A stretch of 64,000 nt of DNA from Myxococcales bacterium (GTDB lineage Bacteria > Myxococcota_A > Polyangia > Haliangiales > Haliangiaceae). How positions within the stretch are numbered: the first letter of the stretch is position 1; each line of letters starts with the position of its first letter. The stretch covers positions 1 through 64,000 of the forward strand of contig JAQBQF010000116.1 of NCBI GenBank assembly GCA_028287115.1, read 5' to 3'. Below, in pieces: positions 48,584 to 58,334 of the stretch. The position numbers were made by a program, and so were the translations under genes. The notes beneath the pieces are model-generated. The model was not told where the DNA came from, did not search any database, and saw only the letters and a program-made list of their open reading frames with translations.

Positions 48584-50155
48584 ATGGTCCACGCGGGCGA
48601 TGCGCCGATCGACCGGTACGTCGTGCTCGAGCATCTGTCCGAGGGTGGGATGGGTGCGATCTACGTCGGCAAGAAGCTCGGGGCCGGCGGGTTCGAGATG
48701 GAAGTCGTCCTGAAGCAGCTGCTTCCGGAATTCACGCAGCAAGAAGAGTTCATCGACTTGTTCCTGCGTGAAGCGAAGCTGTCCGCGACGCTCGATCACG
48801 CGAACATCGTCCACACGATCGATCTCGTCACGGCAGGCAACGAGTACTTCATCGTGATGGAGTACTTGCCCGGCGGCGATCTGCGCACGCTGCTCAAGAA
48901 GGCGAAGCATCGCGGCAAGCGGTTCTCCCCGGCGGCGGCGATCTACATCTCGCGCGAGGTGCTGTCTGCACTGTCGTACGCCCACAGCAAGCGCGACTTC
49001 GAAGGCAAGCCGCTGCGGCTCATTCACCGTGATGTCTCGCCGTCGAACATCCTGTTGTCGTACGCGGGCGAGGTGAAGCTGACGGACTTCGGGATCGCGA
49101 AGGCCGCGACTCACACGTCGCTGTTCTACAAGGTGAAGGGAAAGATCGGCTACATGTCGCCCGAGCAGGCGAAGAGCGAGCCGCTCGATCACCGCAGCGA
49201 TCTCTACTCGCTCGCGGTGTGCATGTACGAGATCCTCACCGGAGAGCGCCTGTTCGTCGCCGCCGGTTTGACGACGAGTGCCGACGAGATTTATTCGCAA
49301 CCGGTGCCGCAGTTGTCGAAGAAAGTGCCGGTGCCGCCGGAGCTCGATCAGATCATGGCGCGTGCGTTGTCGATCGATCCCAACGCGCGCTACCAGACCG
49401 CCGGTGAGCTGCAGGAAGCGCTCATGCGATGTGCGCATCGCAATGGCCTGCTGATGTCCGCGCCCGAGCTCGCGAAGGAGCTGCGCGACGCGTGCGGCCC
49501 GACCGACGCCTGGCGCGGCGACGAAGACGACGACGATCTCGGCTACGTCAAGCGCGCCGGGACCGAGGTCTACGACGCCGGCGAGGATGAAGACGAAGAG
49601 GATGCGGACGATCTCGCGATCCCAGCCTCGGGACCGTTCGCGATCCACAACCTCTCCGCGCGCGCGAAGTTGCCTCCACCGCGGCCGCCTCCGGTGCGGC
49701 CGAAGACCGAGATCGACAAGTTCAACGGCATCGAGATGACGTCCATCATCAACATGATGGATCTCGAGAGCAAAGAAGGCGCCGATCCGCTCGTCGATCT
49801 GAACGCGGCGCCATCGCTCGATTCCGGACCGCGTCTGCTCGATTCGGCTCCGCGCGAGCTGGCATCCGATCCGAACTTGCTACCGCCGCCGGAGCGCGGT
49901 GTGCCTGCGCTGCCGCCACCGTTTCGTCAGGGCACGCCCGAGCCGCTCGCTCCCTCGGCGATGCTGGCGAATCCTCGTCGATCGAGCACACAACACCCGC
50001 AGCGGAAGAGCTCGACCGCGCACGGTGCCGCCGAAGAGAAGTCGCTGAGGTCGTGGATGGTGATCGTCGCCATCCTGGTAGCCGCCGCGATCGCCGCCGG
50101 CATCGTCGCGATGTCGGGGCCGGACGTCTCGCCCCAACACGTAGACGGAAAGTAG
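48584..50155 (+). CDS. Membrane-anchored Ser/Thr protein kinase, HRDVSPSN type
   Basis: In this 523-aa protein the kinase domain (11-285) has SEGGMG, Lys44, HRDVSPSN (148-155), DFG (168-170) and SPEQ. An acidic stretch follows (DEDDDDLGY, EDEDEEDADD, about 305-340), then a Pro-rich linker, one TM helix (about 493-512) and a short outside tail. ATG 48584 was chosen because the longer in-frame upstream sequence is antisense to the FliJ-like gene and lacks kinase features. It precedes the FHA-sigma54 activator gene by 88 bases. Confidence 0.88.
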   Translation: MVHAGDAPIDRYVVLEHLSEGGMGAIYVGKKLGAGGFEMEVVLKQLLPEFTQQEEFIDLFLREAKLSATLDHANIVHTIDLVTAGNEYFIVMEYLPGGDLRTLLKKAKHRGKRFSPAAAIYISREVLSALSYAHSKRDFEGKPLRLIHRDVSPSNILLSYAGEVKLTDFGIAKAATHTSLFYKVKGKIGYMSPEQAKSEPLDHRSDLYSLAVCMYEILTGERLFVAAGLTTSADEIYSQPVPQLSKKVPVPPELDQIMARALSIDPNARYQTAGELQEALMRCAHRNGLLMSAPELAKELRDACGPTDAWRGDEDDDDLGYVKRAGTEVYDAGEDEDEEDADDLAIPASGPFAIHNLSARAKLPPPRPPPVRPKTEIDKFNGIEMTSIINMMDLESKEGADPLVDLNAAPSLDSGPRLLDSAPRELASDPNLLPPPERGVPALPPPFRQGTPEPLAPSAMLANPRRSSTQHPQRKSSTAHGAAEEKSLRSWMVIVAILVAAAIAAGIVAMSGPDVSPQHVDGK

Positions 50156-50243
50156 CGCGATCGTTGATAGAGAGGAGGGGTGGGGGGATAGACACCAGGG
50201 ACCCAGCGGGGCTACCATCGTAACGAGCCGGTCCGGATTAAAG

Positions 50244-51608
<1,365 letters not shown>

Positions 51609-51677
51609 TCGACGACCCGCTTGGAGCGGATCCGCGCGTCGGTGCCGGCGCGACCTGTGCACCGAGGTGCACGTTCG

Positions 51678-54434
51678 TTACTCGATGCGGACGCGATAGG
51701 ACAGCCGCGTATCGAGGACCTTGATGTCGAACTTGCGACGAGTCTCGGTGACGATGTCGTAGACCTCGACGGTGTGCGGGCCGACTTCGCACTCGATGCG
51801 CTCGGTCGGGCAGGTCATGCCGGTCGGCTTACCGTCGACCGAGACGTAGTAGCGATCTTTGTCTTTGCACTTGATGACCTTGATGCCGGCGGGACCGCCC
51901 GCGGGCGTCACCGGCTTGAGCGCGATCTGAAATGCACCATGGCCATCGACCTCGGCGACATAGAGCTCGTGACCGGCGAGCAGCAACGCGACCGTGTGAC
52001 GATCCGCCGAGCCGGGCAGCTTGACGGGGGTGACACCTTGATCCGCGCCGTCGATGAACACGCGCGCGCCGGCGGGTGTCGATGCGATCGCGAGCGAATC
52101 GGAAGCAGGCGGTTGCACGGCGGCGGCGCCCGCGTCGGCGCCAATCGCGGTGGTACCCGCATCGACCGCCATCGCGACCTGCACGGCCGCGTCGAGTGGC
52201 GGACTCACCGGCGCATCGGGCGGTGCGGTTGCGACGAGCTTCGCGTCGGGTGCGAGCGCTGCGTCGGCGGTGGCATGGGCGATCGCGTTCGAACCTGGAT
52301 TGCTACCGATCGCGTTCGACCCCGGCGTGGCGCCCACGATCGCATTCGATCCCGGTTTGTCGCTGCCGTTCGAACCCGGATTTTCGCTAACGACCGCGTG
52401 ATCGGCCTTGCCTCCCCAGATCTGATACGCGCCACCCGCCGCCGCCGCGAGGACGACGAGCGGGATCACGATGAACGGCCACTTCGCCCGCGGTGCGTCC
52501 TGCGCGCGCAGGCCATGCGTCGAGATCCCGGCTTGCATTCCCGGAGGTGGAGGGATCGGAGCTGGCTGCACCGGAATCGGTGGTGGCGTGCGGCGCTGCT
52601 CGAAGCTCGGCGCATCGACGACGGGCTCGTGCTCGATCGGTGCCGGCTGGTGTTGGCTCCAGACCTCTGCAAGGAGTGGCGGCGGTTCGACTGCCTCGGG
52701 ATCCTGATGGTCGCCGGAGATCCCTGGATGAGGCGTCGGCCTGGCGGGCTGGTGTCCCGGGAACGTCGCAGGACGCTCTGCGAATGCCGCGTCGGAGGCA
52801 TCGCGCCGCGTGATGTTGCGCTCGGCGATCGCCGAGTTGCGCTCGGTGCCCGACGCGTCGTGCTCGGAGAGTGTCGCGTCGCGCTCGGAGGCGGTCGCGT
52901 CGCGATCTGCGGTCAGATCGCCGGTGAGGGTTGCAGACGCGTGAGGATCCTTGTGCTCGATCGAGACGATCAGATCATCGTCGTTGTTGGTCCGCTGGCG
53001 CATCGAATGCGCGAGCTTCGGGATCTCCGAACCGATCTTCGTAGGCTCTTCGTGCGGATCCGGCATGTCCTCCGGCGCAAACGTCGGCAACTCCGGCTCG
53101 AACGTCGGGACCGGCGGCGGTGCGGCGGTCGGAGAGCTTCGCGGTTTGATCGGAGGAATCGACGGCGGCACCATCGGCCGCTTCGTCGCGGCCATCCCGA
53201 AGGTCGCGCTCGGTGGCCCGCCGGCCGGCGTCGGTGGCGGCACGCCGAGGCCAGGTGGCATGGGAATCGGAGGCGGCGCGACGCCGGGCATCGTGACGAT
53301 CGGCCCCTTCGGAAAATCCGGGCGCGTCGGGGACTCGAGCCCGGTTCGCGTCGGGCCGACGAGCGGTGAAGGCACCGGCACTTCGATGTCGGGCCGCACG
53401 AACTCCGCCGTCGGCATCGACTCGTTGGACTCGCGACCGAGCGTCGGCACGTGTGCCGGTCTGTCGACGCCGCGCACCGGACCGGTGCCGACGTTGAGGG
53501 ACAGCACGCCGGACAGCTGACCTTCGTTGATCGCGGCGAGTCGATCGAGCGTCGCTTTGACGTGCGCGCCGATGTCCTTGCGAGTTCCGGGAACCGGTGC
53601 GACGCGGAGCGCGGCGTCGAGGGCGTCGGCCAGCGCGCGCGCATCGGGGAACCGCTCGAACGGCGAGCGTGCGAGACAGCGCTGGAGCACGCGCACGATC
53701 GGACGGGGCAGTGGCGGATCCGCGGGCGGACCGCTGAGCACCGCGCGCGCGATCTGATGAGCATTCTCGCCGCGAAACGCGCGCTGATTGGTGACGAGCT
53801 CGTATGCGATCACGCCGAGCACGAACACGTCGGTCGCAGCCGAGATCGCTTCGCCGGCGAGCTGTTCGGGCGCCATGTACGCGATGCGATTCGCAAGCCG
53901 CGGAACTTCCGTCGGCCTCGCTGCCATCGTCGCGGCGAGGATGCCGAAGTCGGTGACCTTGACGTCGCCGTCGGCGGTGACGATCAAGTTCGTCGGCGCG
54001 AGCCCGAGATGCGACAGGCCACGGCCATGTGCATACCCGACGGCGCGGGCGGCTTGCGACACGAGCGCGAGCCCACCGCCCATCGCGAGCGTGACTCCCG
54101 CGGTCCTCGCTTCCGCGAGCAGCCGCATGGCATCGAGCCCGACGACGAGCTCGACCGCGGTGAACGTCGTGCCCTGCGCGATCCCGAACTCCGCCATCCG
54201 CGCGATCCGCGGATGCTCGAGACTTCCGTATTGCCGCGCGGCCGCCGAGAGTGCTTGCGCGAGCGCGGGAGTCGTCGTCACATCGGAGACGAAGCGCTTG
54301 ACCGCGAACTGCCGCTCGAATCCGGCGACTCCGAACACTTTGGCGCGCGACACCGAGCCATTCGGTCCTGAACCGATCGGCTCCAAGAGCTGGTACCGCC
54401 CCACGCGCTCCGTCGCGGCCTGTGGATCCCTCAC
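51678..54434 (-). CDS. Membrane-anchored pseudokinase with PEGA domain
   Basis: In this 918-aa protein the kinase-fold domain (13-275) keeps Lys46, DFG (162-164) and APEQ. The catalytic loop reads SHLGLAPTN (141-149), so Asp of HRD is Gly144 and the following Lys is Ala146, and the glycine loop is GSGPNG. Phosphotransfer is unlikely; a scaffold or ATP-sensing role is more plausible. A long Pro/Asp/Glu-rich linker contains an ASERDATLSEHDAS-type repeat. A TM helix (about 660) leads to an external PGSNAI-rich segment and a PEGA domain (about 785-855). GTG 54434 has TATACA 12 nt upstream. Confidence 0.85.
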   Translation of the reverse strand: MRDPQAATERVGRYQLLEPIGSGPNGSVSRAKVFGVAGFERQFAVKRFVSDVTTTPALAQALSAAARQYGSLEHPRIARMAEFGIAQGTTFTAVELVVGLDAMRLLAEARTAGVTLAMGGGLALVSQAARAVGYAHGRGLSHLGLAPTNLIVTADGDVKVTDFGILAATMAARPTEVPRLANRIAYMAPEQLAGEAISAATDVFVLGVIAYELVTNQRAFRGENAHQIARAVLSGPPADPPLPRPIVRVLQRCLARSPFERFPDARALADALDAALRVAPVPGTRKDIGAHVKATLDRLAAINEGQLSGVLSLNVGTGPVRGVDRPAHVPTLGRESNESMPTAEFVRPDIEVPVPSPLVGPTRTGLESPTRPDFPKGPIVTMPGVAPPPIPMPPGLGVPPPTPAGGPPSATFGMAATKRPMVPPSIPPIKPRSSPTAAPPPVPTFEPELPTFAPEDMPDPHEEPTKIGSEIPKLAHSMRQRTNNDDDLIVSIEHKDPHASATLTGDLTADRDATASERDATLSEHDASGTERNSAIAERNITRRDASDAAFAERPATFPGHQPARPTPHPGISGDHQDPEAVEPPPLLAEVWSQHQPAPIEHEPVVDAPSFEQRRTPPPIPVQPAPIPPPPGMQAGISTHGLRAQDAPRAKWPFIVIPLVVLAAAAGGAYQIWGGKADHAVVSENPGSNGSDKPGSNAIVGATPGSNAIGSNPGSNAIAHATADAALAPDAKLVATAPPDAPVSPPLDAAVQVAMAVDAGTTAIGADAGAAAVQPPASDSLAIASTPAGARVFIDGADQGVTPVKLPGSADRHTVALLLAGHELYVAEVDGHGAFQIALKPVTPAGGPAGIKVIKCKDKDRYYVSVDGKPTGMTCPTERIECEVGPHTVEVYDIVTETRRKFDIKVLDTRLSYRVRIE

Positions 54435-54544
54435 CGGAGTCCCGACTGTATACGATGTCGGGGCGATGACGCGATGCGTTGAGTGGATCGAATCATCCGC
54501 CGCCGTATCTTGCCCTCGACGGCGAACGCTGGCACCACCGAGTC

Positions 54545-55354
54545 ATGGCGAGGAAGTCGGATCCGGGCGCACCGGAGCGATCGAGAATCCAGCGCGAACC
54601 GACCAGGGCCTTTGCGAAGCGCACGCGAACGGATAGTGAGGAGGACGCGGTGGAGCAACACGATAAGAAACCGGACGCACCGAAAGGTGACACCAAGGCG
54701 GCATCGGCGCCGGACGCAAAACCTGGCGACCCGAAGACCGAGCGAAAACCTGACGCCGCGCCCGCGAAAGCCGACGCGCCGAAGACCGACGCCAACGCCG
54801 ACGCAATGGCCGATGCCGTGAAAGCCACGGAGGCACCGGCAGCGAAGCCGGACCCGGCGAAGTCGCAGGAGCTGCCTGCGATCAAGCCACCCGACCCTGG
54901 CGCGGAGCCTTGGCCCGACGCGACGCCGCAGCCGATGAAGCCGGTCGATCCGCCCGCTCGTGCACGAACCGAAACCGTCGGCATGCCGACCGGCTCCGAA
55001 TTCGGCAAGCCGCCGGAGATGCCGAAGCAGTCGGCACCTCCGGTGTTGGCGCTCGGCACGGTCGAGAATCCGACCCACATGCCGGGCCCACGCGAGATTC
55101 CGGGCGGAGACGCGAACGACCCAGCGCCCGCTCCGGGCCGCGTCCCTCCGGGTGACTCGCGTTCGTTGCGCCGGGGCGACGAATTTGCGCTGGTCTATCG
55201 CGTCGCCACGTACGTGATCAGCCGGTTCGGATCCCTCGGCAAGCGTGGTCAGTGGCGGGTAGTCGAATACCCTACCTCCACATCTGCGAGCCATGGCTAC
55301 GCGAAGGAGTGCTCGAGATTCGTCTCGGAGGGATTCTCGGACTATCGTGATTGA
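54545..55354 (+). CDS. Low-complexity protein with conserved-looking C-terminal segment
   Basis: The 269-aa product has residues about 35-180 dominated by Ala, Pro, Lys and Asp (KPDAPKGDTKAASAPDAK type), likely disordered. The last 60 residues (RRGDEFALVYRVATYVISRF, GKRGQWRVVEY, YAKECSRFVSEGF) look folded. The C-terminus overlaps the lipase start. ATG 54545 is the likely start (an upstream TTG is possible). Function unknown; it lies between the pseudokinase and the lipase. Confidence 0.55.
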   Translation: MARKSDPGAPERSRIQREPTRAFAKRTRTDSEEDAVEQHDKKPDAPKGDTKAASAPDAKPGDPKTERKPDAAPAKADAPKTDANADAMADAVKATEAPAAKPDPAKSQELPAIKPPDPGAEPWPDATPQPMKPVDPPARARTETVGMPTGSEFGKPPEMPKQSAPPVLALGTVENPTHMPGPREIPGGDANDPAPAPGRVPPGDSRSLRRGDEFALVYRVATYVISRFGSLGKRGQWRVVEYPTSTSASHGYAKECSRFVSEGFSDYRD

Positions 55355-56195
55355 AGTGTCCGATCAGCCGAAGTCACGAAAGACGATCGCGTTGCGATCT
55401 TCGTGGCTATTGCGCTGGGCGATCGAAGCCCCGAAGCGGTGGCTCGGCCGTCGCAGTACGATCGGGCAAGATCTATCGGGCGGCACCGACGGGCTCTCGT
55501 ACCTGCGCCACCTCATGCGCGGCAATCGGTTGCGTCGCCGCGACGGCTTCTCGGCGATCACACCGGAGACGCCGCCCGTCCTGATCATTCACGGGTTCCT
55601 CGGAACGCGCGGCTCGATGTACATGATCGAGCGCCGGCTCGTCGAGGACGGCTTCGTTTGTGTCTCGTTCAACCTCGGGACGTTAAACGTCCGCGACATC
55701 CGGCGTTCGGCATTCTTGATCCATCGCAAGATCGAACGGATCCTCGCGCAGACGCCCTCCCAAAAGATCGACATCATCGGCCATTCCATGGGAGGCCTGA
55801 TCGGGCTCTATTACGTGAAGAAGCTCGGTGGTCACACCCGAGTTCGCAAGCTGATCATGATGGGAACACCACTCCGAGGTACGTGGGCCGCTCTGGCCGG
55901 GGTCGCCACGCTCGGCCTGTGGTCGACCTCGTCCTGGCAGCTGCTCCCGCGGAGTCGATTTCTCGACGAGCTGGCCCAGGGCCAGATCCCGCCGGGCGTC
56001 GAGGTTCACACGATTGCCGCCGCCCGGGATTGGGTCGTTCCCTTGCCTACGACCCGACTTCGGGGGGCAAATGCGATGACCGTTCCTCTCGGACATTCAA
56101 GCCTCGTGGTGTCCGAAGAGGTGTATCGGCGCATCGTCAACACCCTCCGGCCCCCTCATGACCATGGAACGAGCGATGCTGCATCAACCGATTAA
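55347..56195 (+). CDS. Alpha/beta hydrolase, lipase or PGAP1-like
   Basis: The 282-aa protein has VLIIHGFLGTRGSMYMIERRL (oxyanion-loop HGF motif), the nucleophile elbow GHSMGG and LIMMGTPLRGTW, with a late His in VPLGHSSLV, a plausible Ser-Asp-His triad. No signal peptide is visible; a hydrophobic patch (WLLRWAIEAPKRWLG) near the start could associate with membrane. The start is one of two GTGs (55347 or 55356) overlapping or abutting the upstream stop, so it is coupled to the low-complexity gene. Confidence 0.82.
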   Translation: MIEVSDQPKSRKTIALRSSWLLRWAIEAPKRWLGRRSTIGQDLSGGTDGLSYLRHLMRGNRLRRRDGFSAITPETPPVLIIHGFLGTRGSMYMIERRLVEDGFVCVSFNLGTLNVRDIRRSAFLIHRKIERILAQTPSQKIDIIGHSMGGLIGLYYVKKLGGHTRVRKLIMMGTPLRGTWAALAGVATLGLWSTSSWQLLPRSRFLDELAQGQIPPGVEVHTIAAARDWVVPLPTTRLRGANAMTVPLGHSSLVVSEEVYRRIVNTLRPPHDHGTSDAASTD

Positions 56196-56264
56196 GGGTG
56201 GTTTGCTTGCGCACCTCATCGGTTGGGCACTAGAATTTTCAAGTCCTTGGTCGCCTCGCCGTCC

Positions 56265-57197
56265 ATGACCGATCGTCCCCGCTTCGCACTACGCTTCATC
56301 TCGGGCAAGTACCAGGGTGGCGAGTTCCCGCTTCGTATGAATCGGGAAATCATCATCGGTAGGTCCAGCGACCTCGATATGGTGCTAGTCGAGGATATGG
56401 TCTCGCGTCGTCACGCGAAGATCAGCTCGACCGACGCTGAGGTCTACATCCAGGACATGGGGTCGACCAACGGCACGTTCGTCAACGGCGAGAAGATCGC
56501 CGGCCGCGCGCTGCTTCATGAAGGCGACCGCATCCTGGTAGGTACGTCGATCATCAAGGTCGTCGCGGTCGAGGGCCAGGTCGCGAACCAGAGCGAGGCC
56601 GAAGCGCGCCGCAAGCTCGAAGCCGGTGCGCAGCAGCGCCAGGCCACCCAGGGTCGCCCGATGTCGGGCGTGATCGAAGAGATCCCGCTCCCCGACCTCC
56701 TGCAGCTGTTGTCGACGAGCCGCAAGTCCGGCGTGCTGACCATCAACAACGGTGTCAGCATCGGCAAGATCTACCTCCGCAAGGGTCAGATCTACTTCGC
56801 GACGATCAACGACGACTTTGCCGTGTCGCCGCAGAAGGCGATCTATCGGATGCTGACCTGGGAGACGGGCACGTTCGAGCTCGAGCCGGGCGGCGAGATG
56901 CAGGTCATGAACGAGGTCCAAGAGTCGACCGAAGGTCTGCTCATGGAAGGCGTGCGGCAGCTCGACGAATTCCGGAACTTGCAGAAGCAGCTGCCGGCAC
57001 TTGGATCGCCGCTCGCGGTCCCGACGCCGCTCGCCGGCAAGCTGCGAGAGCTGACGCCCTCGGAGCTCGATACGTTCCAGCTCGTCCTCGATCACGGGCA
57101 ATTGCAAAAAGTCCTCGATAACTTTCCGGGCACCGATCTCGACGCCGCGCAGAACATCATCAGCTTGATGAAGCGCGAGTTCGTCGTCGTCCCGTAG
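56265..57197 (+). CDS. FHA domain protein with PATAN/DUF4388 domain
   Basis: In this 310-aa protein the FHA domain (about 5-100) has IIIGRSSDLDMVL, SRRHAKI and GSTNGTFVNG, so phosphothreonine binding is expected. After a linker, PMSGVIEEIPLPDLLQLLSTSRKSGVLTI begins a DUF4388/PATAN domain (about 130-235: GKIYLRKGQIYFA, ETGTFELEPG), a fold used as an adaptor in response-regulator networks of this phylum. It may couple kinase output to other partners. ATG 56265 follows a TAGAAT box about 30 nt upstream. Confidence 0.9.
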   Translation: MTDRPRFALRFISGKYQGGEFPLRMNREIIIGRSSDLDMVLVEDMVSRRHAKISSTDAEVYIQDMGSTNGTFVNGEKIAGRALLHEGDRILVGTSIIKVVAVEGQVANQSEAEARRKLEAGAQQRQATQGRPMSGVIEEIPLPDLLQLLSTSRKSGVLTINNGVSIGKIYLRKGQIYFATINDDFAVSPQKAIYRMLTWETGTFELEPGGEMQVMNEVQESTEGLLMEGVRQLDEFRNLQKQLPALGSPLAVPTPLAGKLRELTPSELDTFQLVLDHGQLQKVLDNFPGTDLDAAQNIISLMKREFVVVP

Positions 57198-57202
57198 AGA
57201 GC

Positions 57203-57472
57203 ATGGGCGTTGGGTTTGGCGCGCTGGTGGCCGTAGCGTTCGCGACGCTTGTTTGGGGTCTCGTGCCCTCGCGCGGATCGGGTCGCGGGGATCAAGTCCC
57301 GACGGCCGTCGCGACCGAGCAGCGTGAGCAACGACTACGTCAAAAGCCGCCGCTGAGCTCGGGCGCCAGAATCCTGACCGCCGTCCTCATCGCGCTCGGT
57401 GCGCTCGTTGTCGGGTTTGTTGTCTGGCTCATCTTCGTCGGGTCATCGATGGGCTTTGACAATAATCACTGA
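57203..57472 (+). CDS. Small two-TM protein
   Basis: The 89-aa product has hydrophobic segments at about 4-21 (GFGALVAVAFATLVWGLV) and 56-78 (ILTAVLIALGALVVGFVVWLIFVG) with a charged loop between. It starts 5 bases after the FHA-PATAN stop, so it is probably co-transcribed. No family recognised. Confidence 0.6.
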   Translation: MGVGFGALVAVAFATLVWGLVPSRGSGRGDQVPTAVATEQREQRLRQKPPLSSGARILTAVLIALGALVVGFVVWLIFVGSSMGFDNNH

Positions 57473-57491
57473 GCGGTGACCACGCCGGGTC

Positions 57492-58334
57492 GTGATCAAT
57501 TCGTGGCGACCGTGGTACGAAGTCGTCGTGACGGCGATCCGCGAGGCGGCTTCGATCATCTTGCTCCGCCGAGCGGACGCGGGGTTCGAGGTGTTCTTCC
57601 TGCGGCGCAATCGCGGTGCGAGCTTCATGGCGTCGGCGTACGTGTTTCCGGGCGGCGCGAACGAGCCCGGTGAAGATGCGCGAACGGCGGCGGCGCGCGA
57701 GCTGTTCGAAGAAGCGGGCGTGCTGCTCGCCAAAGACTCGGGGCACGACGCGATCACGCTTGAAGTTCCGAATCAAGACTCGCTTCGCAAGCGGATCCTC
57801 GACGGGGCCCCTGCAGGCGCGACGCTCGAGCTCGCCGGGCTCGTGTGGTCGACCGACGTGCTGGTGCCGTGGTCGCACTGGATCACGCCGTCGATCGAGC
57901 CGAAGCGGTTCTCGGCGCGGTTCTTCGTCACCGAGATGCCGGCGGGACAAGAGCCGAGGTTCGACGCGACCGAGACGATCGATCAGCTCTGGGTGACACC
58001 GAGCGAAGCGATCGCGCGATCGGCCGAGCTGCAGCTGCCGCCGCCGCAGATCCGGACCTGCTGGGAGCTCGCCGAGCACGAGACGATCGAGGCCGTGTTG
58101 GCCGCGGGTCGTGCTCGTGCCCTCGAGCCGCATCCGATCTTGCCGAGGCTCGCGCCCCCGGGCGCCGGGCCGTGCCTGCTGTTGCCGTGGGATCCCGAGT
58201 ACACGGTGACCGGGACCGGCGATAGTGCGCCGCTCACGTACAGACCGACGTGGGCGCGCGGTCCGAGTCGGTTTGTCTTGGAGGATCGCCGGTGGAAACA
58301 CGTCGACGCACCTGGTTCGACAGCCGCGGTCTGA
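57492..58334 (+). CDS. NUDIX hydrolase, NUDT19/RP2-like
   Basis: The 280-aa protein has a Nudix box GANEPGEDARTAAARELFEEAG (from 55) matching G-x5-E-x7-RE-UxEE-xG, here embedded in a longer protein with a C-terminal extension (WSHWITPSIEPKRFSARFFV, LPPPQIRTCWEL) seen in NUDT19-type hydrolases, which act on CoA-like diphosphates. The exact substrate is unknown. The 3' end overlaps the glycosidase gene by 43 bp. Confidence 0.85.
   Translation: MINSWRPWYEVVVTAIREAASIILLRRADAGFEVFFLRRNRGASFMASAYVFPGGANEPGEDARTAAARELFEEAGVLLAKDSGHDAITLEVPNQDSLRKRILDGAPAGATLELAGLVWSTDVLVPWSHWITPSIEPKRFSARFFVTEMPAGQEPRFDATETIDQLWVTPSEAIARSAELQLPPPQIRTCWELAEHETIEAVLAAGRARALEPHPILPRLAPPGAGPCLLLPWDPEYTVTGTGDSAPLTYRPTWARGPSRFVLEDRRWKHVDAPGSTAAV

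Noticed and set aside
54493..55080. 195-aa Gly/Ala/Ser-rich frame on the minus strand
   Set aside because: Complement of an Ala/Pro/Lys-rich coding region on plus; the plus frame has a better end domain and overlaps the next gene as an operon would.
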